From: JAXLWB01 sp046328715
GTDB lineage: Bacteria; Chloroflexota; Anaerolineae; Caldilineales; Caldilineaceae
Direction: 5' to 3'
NCBI GenBank assembly: GCA_046328715.1
Contig: JAXLWB010000062.1
Coordinates: 1-59,878, forward strand
DNA: 59,878 bases
The position numbers and the translations under genes are program-made. This document shows positions 41,987 through 50,528 of the stretch, piece after piece. The notes beneath the pieces were generated by a model. It worked only from the letters and a program-made list of their open reading frames with translations, ran no database searches and was not told where the DNA came from. Numbering within the stretch: position 1 is the stretch's first letter; the number at the start of each line of letters is the position of its first letter.

Positions 41987-42922
41987 ATGTTCAAACGTGT
42001 ACTCATCCCATTAGACGGTTCTCCGTTCGCTGAGAAGGTACTGGTGGAGTTGCCTCGTTTTATTGAACCAGGTAAAAGCTGGATTGAACTGGTGGGTGTA
42101 CTCGAAGTGTCACGCTACGCAGCTTCGGTGTCAGAGTATGGCCCGTTGCGGGCGATTGCTGAAATTCGAGCACAATATGAAGCGTACTTTCTCAAGATGC
42201 GCCAAAGCTTACAAGAGAAGGGCTACCTAGTCAACACTGCCATCGTTGAAGGCGATGCGGCAGAGGAGATCATCAACAACGCTGTCGCTTCGGAAGCCGA
42301 CCTCATCGCCATGACGACCCATGGCCGATCAGGCATTGCGCGCTGGACACTCGGCAGCGTGGCGGATCGCATCATCCACAACACATCTCTGCCGGTCCTG
42401 CTGGTGCGCAGTCAAACCGACGCTCGCCACGAAGAGATCAAGTCTATCCTGGTGCCGCTCGATGGCTCTGAGCTTTCCGAGAAGGCATTGCCCTACGCGG
42501 CCACTTTGGCCAAAGAGCATCATGCTCAACTCCGCCTGATCCAGGCCGTTTCGCCTAGCGATATCGAATATGCGATCACGCGCTTGCCAACGCAGAGTGA
42601 AACGGATCGGGCTCTACAGCGCCGCTTTACGCTTTCGGACACTTACCTGAGCCACGTCGCTGGCGAATTGAGAAGCGCTGGCATCAAGGTGGAGACAAAT
42701 GTGCTGTTAGGCGATCCTGCACGTTGTGTGGTCGATGAGGCCGAAAAGCAAACAGTCGATTTGATCGTGATCAGCACACATGGCCGCACTGGTTTTAGCC
42801 GTTGGGTCCATGGTAGTGTGGCCAACCATGTCATTCGCAGTGTCTCGGTTCCTCTCCTGGTAATACGGGGCCTGGAAACGCAGCAAGAGGCATCGGATCA
42901 ACATAAGACAGTGGGTCAGTAG
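41987..42922 (+). CDS. tandem-domain universal stress protein
   Basis: Two UspA domains (311 aa; about 1-145 and 150-295) with ATP-binding signatures MTTHGRSGIARWTLGSVADR and STHGRTGFSRWVHGSVANH. Same architecture as the protein at 14070-15026. A good ribosome binding site (AAAAGGAG) precedes it. The last codons (TVGQ and stop) lie inside the arm of the following hairpin element. Two operator sites and a perfect -10 lie upstream. Confidence 0.93.
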   Translation: MFKRVLIPLDGSPFAEKVLVELPRFIEPGKSWIELVGVLEVSRYAASVSEYGPLRAIAEIRAQYEAYFLKMRQSLQEKGYLVNTAIVEGDAAEEIINNAVASEADLIAMTTHGRSGIARWTLGSVADRIIHNTSLPVLLVRSQTDARHEEIKSILVPLDGSELSEKALPYAATLAKEHHAQLRLIQAVSPSDIEYAITRLPTQSETDRALQRRFTLSDTYLSHVAGELRSAGIKVETNVLLGDPARCVVDEAEKQTVDLIVISTHGRTGFSRWVHGSVANHVIRSVSVPLLVIRGLETQQEASDQHKTVGQ

Positions 42923-42984
42923 GACAGTAGGTTTGTGAATCGGTAAACTACTGCTCTACTGTTTACTGACCTACCTTCCCACTG
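42909..42984. terminator. word-repeat hairpin between convergent genes
   Basis: Left arm 42909-42930 (CAGTGGGTCAGTAGGACAG) and right arm 42956-42984 (CTACTG, TTTACTG, ACCTACC, CCCACTG) are imperfect complements. It overlaps the Usp stop and likely terminates both genes. Confidence 0.55.
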
Positions 42985-42986
42985 TT

Positions 42987-43910
42987 TTACCGTCCCCCCA
43001 TTCCCGTGATCGTCACGCCCTCGATAAAGTAACGCTGGAAGGCCAGGAAGACGAGCAGCACGGGCAACATGACTATTAAGCTGGCTGCCATCAGCCAATT
43101 CCAGGCAGGCGAACCGCCAAAGGCAAACTCATATTGGCGCAGACCGATCTGCAACGTGTAGAGCCGTTCACTCTGCAAGTAGATCAGCGGCCCCATAAAG
43201 TCCTGCCATGCCCCTTGAAAAGCGAAGATCGAAATCGCCGCCAATGCTGGCTTGGAAAGCGGGATGACGATACTCCACCAGACGCGCAACTCGGATGCGC
43301 CATCCAATTTGGCCGCCTCGCTCAACTCATTCGGAATGCCACGCATAAACTGCCGCAAGAGGAAGATGTAAAAGGCATTGGCCGTAAAGGCAGGCACCGT
43401 AAGCGGCAAAAAGGTATTGACCCAGACCGCTGACCCTTGAATGCCAAAGGCTGGCAAACGTGCAAACAGGATAAACTGAGGAATCAGTGTGACCACGCTA
43501 GGCAACATCATCGTCGCCAGCACAAGCTTAAAGACCGTCTCTCGCCCTACCCAACGCAGCCGAGAAAACGAGTAGGCCACCATTGCCGACGAGAAGACCA
43601 CTCCGATCACACTGAGCACAGTAATGATAATGGTATTGATCGCCCAGCGATCCCACATGCCAAAACTGAAGGCGTCGATATAGTTATTCCAAGCAACCGG
43701 TTGGGGAATCCAGCGAAAGCCAAAGAGATCCTGCGGCGTCTTAAGCGACGTTGAGAGCATCCAGACCAGCGGTGTAAGCCAGAGAATCGCCAAGATGACC
43801 AGCGCCAGCCAGGCCAGGATATGCCCAAGCGAGAGCTGCAAGAAGGCTCGTTGCGGTTCATCAGCACGGGGCTCTGAAAGCTGAGTGGGACGACTGAGTG
43901 TTGATTCCAT
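42987..43910 (-). CDS. ABC sugar transporter permease (MalG type)
   Basis: Inner-membrane permease of a CUT1 carbohydrate importer (307 aa), with six predicted helices after a polar N terminus. The EAA loop is visible as LSEAAKLDGASELRVWWSIV followed by PLSKPAL. It starts 8 bases after the stop of the partner permease gene. The substrate is probably an oligosaccharide but is not identifiable. Confidence 0.93.
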   Translation of the reverse strand: MESTLSRPTQLSEPRADEPQRAFLQLSLGHILAWLALVILAILWLTPLVWMLSTSLKTPQDLFGFRWIPQPVAWNNYIDAFSFGMWDRWAINTIIITVLSVIGVVFSSAMVAYSFSRLRWVGRETVFKLVLATMMLPSVVTLIPQFILFARLPAFGIQGSAVWVNTFLPLTVPAFTANAFYIFLLRQFMRGIPNELSEAAKLDGASELRVWWSIVIPLSKPALAAISIFAFQGAWQDFMGPLIYLQSERLYTLQIGLRQYEFAFGGSPAWNWLMAASLIVMLPVLLVFLAFQRYFIEGVTITGMGGR

Positions 43911-43918
43911 ATTCCTCT

Positions 43919-44875
43919 TTACTCTTCACTCTCATAGTAGACCCATCGATTAGCCAAACTCAATTGAATTAGCGTGACCGCCAAAATGATCAGGAAGAGA
44001 ATCCATGCCAGGGCCGAGGCATACCCCATCTGGAAGCCTGCCGGGCCGACCTGACCGAAGGCACGACTGTAGAGATAGAGTACATAAAAGAGCATCGACT
44101 GTCCCGGTCCACCGGTGGGAGCATTTGTGCCAGAGATGATGTAGGCAGTGGTGAAGATTTGAAAGGCGCCAATGATGTTGGTGATCAATTCAAAGAAGAT
44201 CGCTGGGGTCAACAGGGGCAGGGTAATTGAGAAAGTCTTGGCCCAGCCGCCTGCGCCATCGATTTCCGCCGCTTCATACAAGGTACGGGGAATGCCCTTG
44301 AGTGCCGCCAGATAGATCAGAATATTGCCCCCGATCCACCACATGCCCATTACGACCATGCCTGGTTTGGTCCAACTCGGGTCGACAAACCAACCTGGTC
44401 CTTGAATGCCCAAGAAGTCCAGCCCACGGTTAAGCAACCCATTTGGTGCCAAAATCCACATCCAGAGAAAGACAGCTGCGATGCCCGAAAGCACATTCGG
44501 GAAGTAGATGATCGAGCGGAAGAACTTCTCGCCTGGCAGATCCAAATTCAAAAGCAGGGCAATACTCAACGAGAAGAGAATCACAAGCGGCGTTTTGACG
44601 ATCACCATCCAGAAGGTGTTATAGAGTGCCTTCCAAAAGAAGGGATCGTCCATGATTTCCCGGTAGTTCTGTATGCCGATCCATTGCGGGGCTGTCGTGA
44701 TGTTGTAGCGGGTAAAACTGGCATAGAGCGAAAAGATCATCGGCCCTGCCGTAAAGATTAACAAGCCAAACAGCCAAGGCAAGGCAAAGAGCCAGCCATT
44801 GATCGCTTCGCGGCGCGCCGGTGTCAGCCAGGGACGTTGTGCGACGGGGGCGCGCTGTGGAAAAGTTGTAGCCAT
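43919..44875 (-). CDS. ABC sugar transporter permease (MalF type)
   Basis: First permease of the CUT1 importer (318 aa), about six helices, EAA loop LYEAAEIDGAGGWAKTFSIT with LPLLTPAI. It follows the binding-protein gene after a hairpin-bearing gap. No ATPase gene is encoded in the operon, so a shared MsiK-like ATPase elsewhere is expected. Confidence 0.93.
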   Translation of the reverse strand: MATTFPQRAPVAQRPWLTPARREAINGWLFALPWLFGLLIFTAGPMIFSLYASFTRYNITTAPQWIGIQNYREIMDDPFFWKALYNTFWMVIVKTPLVILFSLSIALLLNLDLPGEKFFRSIIYFPNVLSGIAAVFLWMWILAPNGLLNRGLDFLGIQGPGWFVDPSWTKPGMVVMGMWWIGGNILIYLAALKGIPRTLYEAAEIDGAGGWAKTFSITLPLLTPAIFFELITNIIGAFQIFTTAYIISGTNAPTGGPGQSMLFYVLYLYSRAFGQVGPAGFQMGYASALAWILFLIILAVTLIQLSLANRWVYYESEE

Positions 44876-44908
44876 GCGCCTGTATCCTTTCGGAGGGGAT
44901 GAAGGGAA

Positions 44909-44970
44909 GACAGGAAGACAGGAAGACTAGAGGTAGGTCGAATTTTATCTTGTCTTCCTGTCTTCTTGTC
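44909..44970. repeat. octad-word hairpin between binding protein and permease genes
   Basis: The left arm GACAGGAAGACAGGAAGAC (44909-44927) and the right arm 44952-44970 pair with one mismatch. Such hairpins between binding-protein and permease genes often retain excess binding-protein mRNA; here it is built of 8-base words like the other elements. Confidence 0.6.
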
Positions 44971-44973
44971 ATA

Positions 44974-46332
44974 TTATCCCCCTGCCTTTGCCATTGTGTC
45001 ATCAATCGCCTTTTGCGTCTCTTGGGCCATCTGTTCCGGTGTCAACTCGCCGGTCCAAACCTTTTCGAAGCGCGTATCGGCTTCTTGGGTAAAGTTCGGA
45101 TATTGCGGCACATAGGTGCTGCCCTGGCTGGTCTTCATGATCTCCATGATCTGCCCCCAGAAGGGATCGGCGTTGAGCACCGCGCTGTTGGTCAGTGTCT
45201 GGTTGGTCGGAATCGCCAAGGTATCGCGTGTCCACGACTCTTGCGACTGGCTGCTGGATAGACACTTGATCACTTCCCAGGCTGCATCGGGATTGGCATA
45301 GCCTTTAGGAATCGAGAGCGCAAAGCCGCCGCTCCAATCGGCTTGTGCCTTCTTATAGGGAATATAACTCACACCCCAGGTCATATTCTCCCGGCTGCCA
45401 TCAGGATGGACCGCCTGCGGGCGATAGAGATTGAGCTGCGAGAGATAGCCTGCCACATCGACGATCATCGGCGTCGCACCCGACATAAAGAGATCATTGG
45501 GCGGCGAGGCATAGCTGGCGGCGTAGTTTTGTATATTCTGCCAACCCCCATAACGATCCACCCACCCCTTGACCCATTGCAGCGTTTCAATAAAGGCGGG
45601 GTCGTTGTAGTTCGGTTTGCCGTCTACGACCTGTTGCCAACCGTTGGTTCGTGCCCAAAAATCAACGCCTGCCTGCCACAAAGGGAAGAAGCCAATCCGT
45701 TTGTAGCTGCCATCGTCGTTCTTGATGTCAAGCGCGTCGGCATAGGTTTTCAGTTCGTCCCAGGTGGTGGGCGGCTTCTCCGGGTCGAGACCGGCATCGG
45801 CAAAGGCTTGTTTGTTCCAAATTAGGACGCGCACATCGGTTTCAAAGGGAATGCCGTAGCTGTTGTTCTCGTAGAGGGTTTCTTGCCAGGTAAAGGGCCA
45901 GAAGACAGAGGTATCAAACTTATCGCGATCGATGTAGGTTTGTAGGTTCGTATCGATCTGGTCGCGTGCCCGTTGCGGCAAAAGCGGACGATTTTCGACG
46001 ATCACGCCCGGCATGCCCGTACCAGCGGCGACTGCGGCAATATTGGCGGTCCAGATGTCGCCAAAGGGCTTGAAGGTTTCGCTGATTTGGATGTTGGGCA
46101 ACTGCTCCTGGCAGATTGCGATCAGACGGCGCAATGCCGTACGACGCACTGGTGAGCCCCAGAAGTGCCAAATTTCGACAGCACCACTGACGGTTGACGC
46201 CGTTTGGCCCCCACTGTTGGCACTGTTTGCGCCTGGATTGGCTGGCGCGCCGGGCGCTTGGGGTGGCGTACAGGCACTAACAAAGATGCCCAAAATCAGA
46301 AAAAGAAACGTGATGATGCGTAGAATCTTCAT
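44974..46332 (-). CDS. sugar-binding lipoprotein of ABC transporter
   Basis: Extracellular solute-binding protein family 1 (452 aa). The signal ends in a lipobox (GIFVSAC), followed by a Pro/Gly/Asn/Ser-rich linker of about 35 residues. The mature part has VEIWHFWGSPV, NKQAFADAGLDPEKPPTTWD (classic family motif) and YANPDAAWEVIKCL. It captures the sugar at the outer face and delivers it to the two permeases encoded next. AAGGA precedes the ATG. First gene of the operon. Confidence 0.93.
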   Translation of the reverse strand: MKILRIITFLFLILGIFVSACTPPQAPGAPANPGANSANSGGQTASTVSGAVEIWHFWGSPVRRTALRRLIAICQEQLPNIQISETFKPFGDIWTANIAAVAAGTGMPGVIVENRPLLPQRARDQIDTNLQTYIDRDKFDTSVFWPFTWQETLYENNSYGIPFETDVRVLIWNKQAFADAGLDPEKPPTTWDELKTYADALDIKNDDGSYKRIGFFPLWQAGVDFWARTNGWQQVVDGKPNYNDPAFIETLQWVKGWVDRYGGWQNIQNYAASYASPPNDLFMSGATPMIVDVAGYLSQLNLYRPQAVHPDGSRENMTWGVSYIPYKKAQADWSGGFALSIPKGYANPDAAWEVIKCLSSSQSQESWTRDTLAIPTNQTLTNSAVLNADPFWGQIMEIMKTSQGSTYVPQYPNFTQEADTRFEKVWTGELTPEQMAQETQKAIDDTMAKAGG

Positions 46333-46900
46333 GAACTGGTCCTTTCGTGGTCTTCCACTGTAGATAGAATAGTAAGATGCGCTTGTCTCAGACGTAGCGG
46401 TCGACTCTGCTCTATAACAAGCCGACTTCGAATCGAATGGCTTGCCAGGTGTGGATTAGAATCGAACCGACGCTGGGTGAGATGAAAACAGGCAAAAGAG
46501 CGATAAAGGGTAAGCAAAGAACGGAAAAGAGCAGAAACCAACCATCAATAACGATGAAGAGTGGCAGAGTAGTCGAACACTTTTCAACTCTTTAACTTTT
46601 CATCATCATACATACATCTCGTTCTCTGCTGCTCTGTTTATCTGTTGTAATCCCGGCGCTACCAGCCAACTTCTGTGGGGATCCACGCCTTCGTGGACAA
46701 TGACCAGCTTTTTGTTGATACTACTGCTCACACTCCTTTTTTGATTTGTTTGTTATGTAAAGCTTTGTTTGTAAAACTCTGCCACAGTTATAGCGTCTCA
46801 ATTGGCAATAATTCGTAATAAATACTACTTTATTAAAGAAATATATCTCGTTCCTATATCTTGTTATAGGTCTCTTGTCTTTACTTCTACACCTGAAATT
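46333..46900. other. AT-rich intergenic region, upstream of the ABC operon
   Basis: 568 bases without a credible gene or RNA. The part next to the binding-protein gene must hold the sugar operon promoter; I could not identify a convincing -10/-35 or operator. The part next to 46901 is strongly AT-rich and would contain the terminator of the polysaccharide cluster, but no strong hairpin was found. Confidence 0.5.
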
Positions 46901-48154
46901 TCAATCAACCACTGGCAGATGAGATTCCAAAAAAGCTGCATAACGTTTTAGTGCCAGGGCTTGCGTGTAATTTTGTTGAAACGCTTGATAGCCTCGTTCG
47001 CCCAGTGCGCATAACTGTGCTGGATTCGCCTGCAATTGGCGAATCGCAGTTGCAACCTCAATGCCGGTGGCTGCATCCAGAACAAGACCACAGCCTGTTT
47101 CCTGCACCATTTGACCAATTTCGCTCGCTCGATCAAGCAGCGCAAGAATCGGTCGTCGACTGGCCATGATGCCGTAACTTTTACTCGGTACAGAGACGCC
47201 AGTGCAGTTTGACTCTAAACAAACGACGCCCACCTGGGCAGCGGCCAGCATCGTAGGAAGTTCGTGGTAGGGCTGCGAAGGCAAAAACTGGACATTGGTC
47301 AGCTTTAGCTGTTGTGCTTTGGCACTCAACGCCCGTCGTTTTGCCCCATCCCCAATAAATTGAAAGTGCACCGGTTCATTTTGTAATAGGTGTGCTGCGT
47401 CCAAGAGCACTTCCAAGTTGTGGATTCGGCCTAGCCTCCCTGCATATTGCACCACCAACTTGTCCTGGATGCCATGCTGTTGAAGAAACGCTTTGATTTC
47501 TGCGTTCGCTGGCGGAGTCTGTTCCACATCGGACCAATGTGGGATAAGTGTTACCTTGGCGGTTGAGGGGTCTTTGAGTTTGCTGCGCACCAGTTGTTCC
47601 ATATCGCGCCCGATCACCACCACTCCAGCCGAATGTTCCAGAATACAGCGGGTCAACCATTCCCAAGTGCGTGTAACGAGCGAAGTGCTTGATAACAAGC
47701 CAAGTCGAATGGCGACCTCAGGATAAAGATCATGGACGACAGTGACAAAGGGTAAACCAACCAGCCGACGCACTAGCACGGCCAGCAAGCCCAAAAATGG
47801 CGGATTGGTCGTGTTGACCACACCGTATAAGATTCTGCGGTCGCGCAAAAGTCGCCAGCCGACAAACAGCAAAAACGTAATGGCATTGAGCGCCCGTTGC
47901 CATAACGCACCCCGGCCACTTCCCCAAGCCGGCACACGGATGATCTCAACCCCCTGGTAGGTTTCGTAACTAGGTGATATCGGCTGTTCAACGCCTTCCT
48001 CGTAAATCGGTCGGCCACAGTAAACGCGCACAGCCCAGCCCATCTGGGCAAGACCGGTGGCTAGCTGGGTAATGAATAACCCAGTTGAGATCATCTCCGG
48101 GTAGAAGTGTTGGCAAATTAGTGCTAGGCGCTTGGTGGGTGGTGACTTAGGCAT
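46901..48154 (-). CDS. GT4-family glycosyltransferase (WbuB-like)
   Basis: Sugar transferase of the GT-B fold (417 aa). The N-terminal domain has ALICQHFYPEMISTGLFITQ. The C-terminal nucleotide-sugar domain has KLVVQYAGRLGRIHNLEVLL, FQFIGDGAKRRAL and the E-x7-E-like region around ESNCTGVSVPSKSYGIMAS. Similar to WbuB-type enzymes for amino sugars in O-antigen or capsule synthesis; linkage unknown. Last gene of the polysaccharide run, 24 bases after the next GT gene. Confidence 0.9.
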   Translation of the reverse strand: MPKSPPTKRLALICQHFYPEMISTGLFITQLATGLAQMGWAVRVYCGRPIYEEGVEQPISPSYETYQGVEIIRVPAWGSGRGALWQRALNAITFLLFVGWRLLRDRRILYGVVNTTNPPFLGLLAVLVRRLVGLPFVTVVHDLYPEVAIRLGLLSSTSLVTRTWEWLTRCILEHSAGVVVIGRDMEQLVRSKLKDPSTAKVTLIPHWSDVEQTPPANAEIKAFLQQHGIQDKLVVQYAGRLGRIHNLEVLLDAAHLLQNEPVHFQFIGDGAKRRALSAKAQQLKLTNVQFLPSQPYHELPTMLAAAQVGVVCLESNCTGVSVPSKSYGIMASRRPILALLDRASEIGQMVQETGCGLVLDAATGIEVATAIRQLQANPAQLCALGERGYQAFQQNYTQALALKRYAAFLESHLPVVD

Positions 48155-48178
48155 AACAGTATATCGATTTCCCTTTTT

Positions 48179-49459
48179 TCAGAAGCACGAGCGTGAGCAA
48201 GTGACAGCCACTCGCTCACGCTCGCGCTTCTGACTTTGCCCAAACGCACCTTGTAGTTGGATTGCTAATCGTTCGGCAATTTGTTGCCAACGATAACGCT
48301 CCTCTATCAATTGACGAGCAACCCGTGCCATCTGATACCGTGCGTCTGGGTTGCGGGCTAGGCTACAAATTGAGAGAACAAATTCATCGAGGTGCTGGGC
48401 TAGGTGACAATGCTCGCCAGCTTGTACCCCTGTCAGTCCACTTAGGGCAAATTCGCTACCCACCACACAAACACCCGCAGCCATCGCTTCGACCACGCGC
48501 AATTTGGTGCCAGCGCCACTTTCTAACGGCAAGACTAGAATGTCCATTTGTTGCAGATAGGGGCGCACATCGTCTACCGTACCAGTCAAGGTAACCCGAG
48601 GGTGAGGCGTACACGCCACCAAGTCATGCAGCCATTGCGGCGGGTTGCGGCCCAGCAAAATGAGCGAAAGTTGCTGATCCGGTAACTGCTGCATCACCTT
48701 AGGGAAGATGGTTTGTAACAAGGTCACCGCCGCCATCTGGTTGAGTTCCAGATCGAGCGAGCCAAAAAAGCCGAGTATCAATGGTTGCTTGTCTGTTGCA
48801 GCCGTTGATTGACAGGTTGACAGTTGAAAGTACTCGGTGGCAACCCCATTGGGTGCTACCCAACATGGGGTTGAGTTGGGGAGCAGTGTGCGCATGAATA
48901 TTTGATCCGCAGGTGAGACCGCAACAACACCGGCCACTTTGGTCAACATCTTGCTTTCCATACGTATCACCTTGGCTAAATTCCACTTCATCAGTGCCTT
49001 GCGCCAAGGTTTCTGGCGATGAAGATCCACTTTGTGCTGCCAATAGATCCGATCCACATTGTGTTGATCCCAAATCACAGGAAGACCCCTGTCCACGGCA
49101 TAAGGCAGTGTAGTGAGAAAGTGACAGTAGACAAGATCGTAGGATTCGCTCTTCAACAACTGTTGAACAGTATGCTCAATCGCTCGACTGTAACGTAGTC
49201 GCACATGATAGGGCCAAGTTGAAGCAAAACTTTGTAACTGTTGACGTCGGCTTGGCTGTTGCCCTGGCACATGGACAAGTCGCAAGTTCGCTAAACCCTC
49301 TGGCCGCCCTTGGCACGGCGTGAGCGACTCTTCTACAGGTGTCACTAAGGTCATTTGGGTGTGGCGCGCTAATCCTTGTGCCAGGTGACTAATGCGTACA
49401 CGATCTCCCACATTCATGGGCTGGAGCGGGATCGGCGAGATCATCAGGATACGCAGCAT
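48179..49459 (-). CDS. GT4-family glycosyltransferase
   Basis: GT-B glycosyltransferase (426 aa). N-terminal motif ILMISPIPLQPMNVGDRVR. The C-terminal domain has LGFFGSLDLELNQMAAV, VTLTGTVDDVRPYLQQMDIL and PLESGAGTKLRVVEAMAAG with the donor-binding Glu residues. Similar to the Stp1/exosortase-cluster type. The last about 18 residues (SQKRERERV to the end) are encoded by an inverted-repeat element and are probably not part of the fold. The start overlaps the epimerase gene by 16 bases. Confidence 0.9.
   Translation of the reverse strand: MLRILMISPIPLQPMNVGDRVRISHLAQGLARHTQMTLVTPVEESLTPCQGRPEGLANLRLVHVPGQQPSRRQQLQSFASTWPYHVRLRYSRAIEHTVQQLLKSESYDLVYCHFLTTLPYAVDRGLPVIWDQHNVDRIYWQHKVDLHRQKPWRKALMKWNLAKVIRMESKMLTKVAGVVAVSPADQIFMRTLLPNSTPCWVAPNGVATEYFQLSTCQSTAATDKQPLILGFFGSLDLELNQMAAVTLLQTIFPKVMQQLPDQQLSLILLGRNPPQWLHDLVACTPHPRVTLTGTVDDVRPYLQQMDILVLPLESGAGTKLRVVEAMAAGVCVVGSEFALSGLTGVQAGEHCHLAQHLDEFVLSICSLARNPDARYQMARVARQLIEERYRWQQIAERLAIQLQGAFGQSQKRERERVAVTCSRSCF
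48181..48231. repeat. 23-bp hairpin forming the 3' end of a GT gene
   Basis: Arms 48181-48203 and 48209-48231 pair along 23 positions with two G-T-type differences and a 5-base loop. It encodes the C-terminal tail and likely acts as terminator or RNA stabiliser in the operon. Confidence 0.6.
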
Positions 49460-50526
49460 ACTTGCCTGTCGACCTGCATCGGCGGAGAATTTTTCGAGAC
49501 TAAATCACTGTATGACTGGGTGAGCAGGCTATTTTGATACCAGGCAATGGTGTGCCGCAACCCGTCTTCCAAAGCCGTTTTTGCCTTAAAATTGAAGTGC
49601 GCAACCGCCTGACTGGTGTCTACTTTGCGCCTTGGCTGTCCGTTAGGCTGAGTTGCGTCCCATATCACTTGGCCACGAAACCCGGTGAGCTTGGCGATCG
49701 TTTCAACCAATGTGCGAATGCTAATTTCCTCACTGCTGCCCAGATTGATCGGTGCACTGGCATTATAATGTTGAGCCGCCAACAATATACCTTCCGCCGC
49801 ATCAGTCACATAGAGGAACTCGCGCGTGGGTGAACCATCTCCCCATACAATAATTCGTTCTGCGCCGCTCTCCTTGGCGGTCAAACATTTGCGAATCAAG
49901 GCTGGAATCACGTGCGAGGTAGCGAGGGCAAAATTGTCGCGCGGGCCATAGAGGTTAACTGGCAAGAGAAAGATAGAGTTGTAGCCATATTGTTCACGAT
50001 AACTTTGGCTTTGTACCAACATCATTTTTTTCGCCAACCCATAAGGGGCATTGGTCTCCTCGGGATAACCATTCCAAAGATCGATTTCCTGAAACGGTAC
50101 TGGTGTGAACTTCGGATAGGCGCAAACCGTGCCGATGGCGACAAATTTTGCGACACCGGCTCGCCAACTCTCGTGCAGCAACTGCGTCCCCATCATCAGA
50201 TTGTCATAGAAAAATTCAGCCGGTCGAGTGCGATTGGCCCCGATGCCGCCGACATTGGCAGCCAAATGAATCACCATATCTACTGATGTGTACTGCTGCG
50301 CACCTGGCGAGCGGTAACTTGTATCTTGTAGCAGTTGACGGATGGCCTCCACCTCGCGTAGATCGTACATCTGGCGACGGGGTACGATCACTTCGGCAGC
50401 ACCCCGTTGTTGAAGTCGCTCAGTGACATGAGAGCCAAGGAAACCAGCCCCGCCAGTGACAATGACCCGTTTGTTCGTCCAGAAGGAATCGGTTGAGTTA
50501 GGGCGATCAATGTGTGACAGGCTCAT
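49444..50526 (-). CDS. NAD-dependent epimerase/reductase, GDP-L-fucose synthase-like
   Basis: Short-chain dehydrogenase-type nucleotide-sugar enzyme (360 aa). Rossmann motif VTGGAGFLGSHV, HLAANVGGIGANRTRPA as in GDP-fucose synthases, FVAIGTVCAYP with catalytic Ser replaced by Thr/Cys context, and the active-site YGLAKK (Tyr-x3-Lys). Fcl converts GDP-4-keto-6-deoxymannose to GDP-L-fucose; no gmd gene is near, so the partner must be elsewhere or the substrate differs. In the middle of the polysaccharide operon, with overlapping or 2-base junctions. Confidence 0.85.
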   Translation of the reverse strand: MSLSHIDRPNSTDSFWTNKRVIVTGGAGFLGSHVTERLQQRGAAEVIVPRRQMYDLREVEAIRQLLQDTSYRSPGAQQYTSVDMVIHLAANVGGIGANRTRPAEFFYDNLMMGTQLLHESWRAGVAKFVAIGTVCAYPKFTPVPFQEIDLWNGYPEETNAPYGLAKKMMLVQSQSYREQYGYNSIFLLPVNLYGPRDNFALATSHVIPALIRKCLTAKESGAERIIVWGDGSPTREFLYVTDAAEGILLAAQHYNASAPINLGSSEEISIRTLVETIAKLTGFRGQVIWDATQPNGQPRRKVDTSQAVAHFNFKAKTALEDGLRHTIAWYQNSLLTQSYSDLVSKNSPPMQVDRQVCCVS

Positions 50527-50528
50527 GT

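Noticed and set aside
46425..46480. tRNA-like TTCGAATC words on both strands
   Set aside because: No acceptor, D or anticodon arms can be drawn around them.
49370..49400. Further operator copy (CCAGGTGACTAA)
   Set aside because: It lies inside a glycosyltransferase gene and differs from the consensus at four positions.
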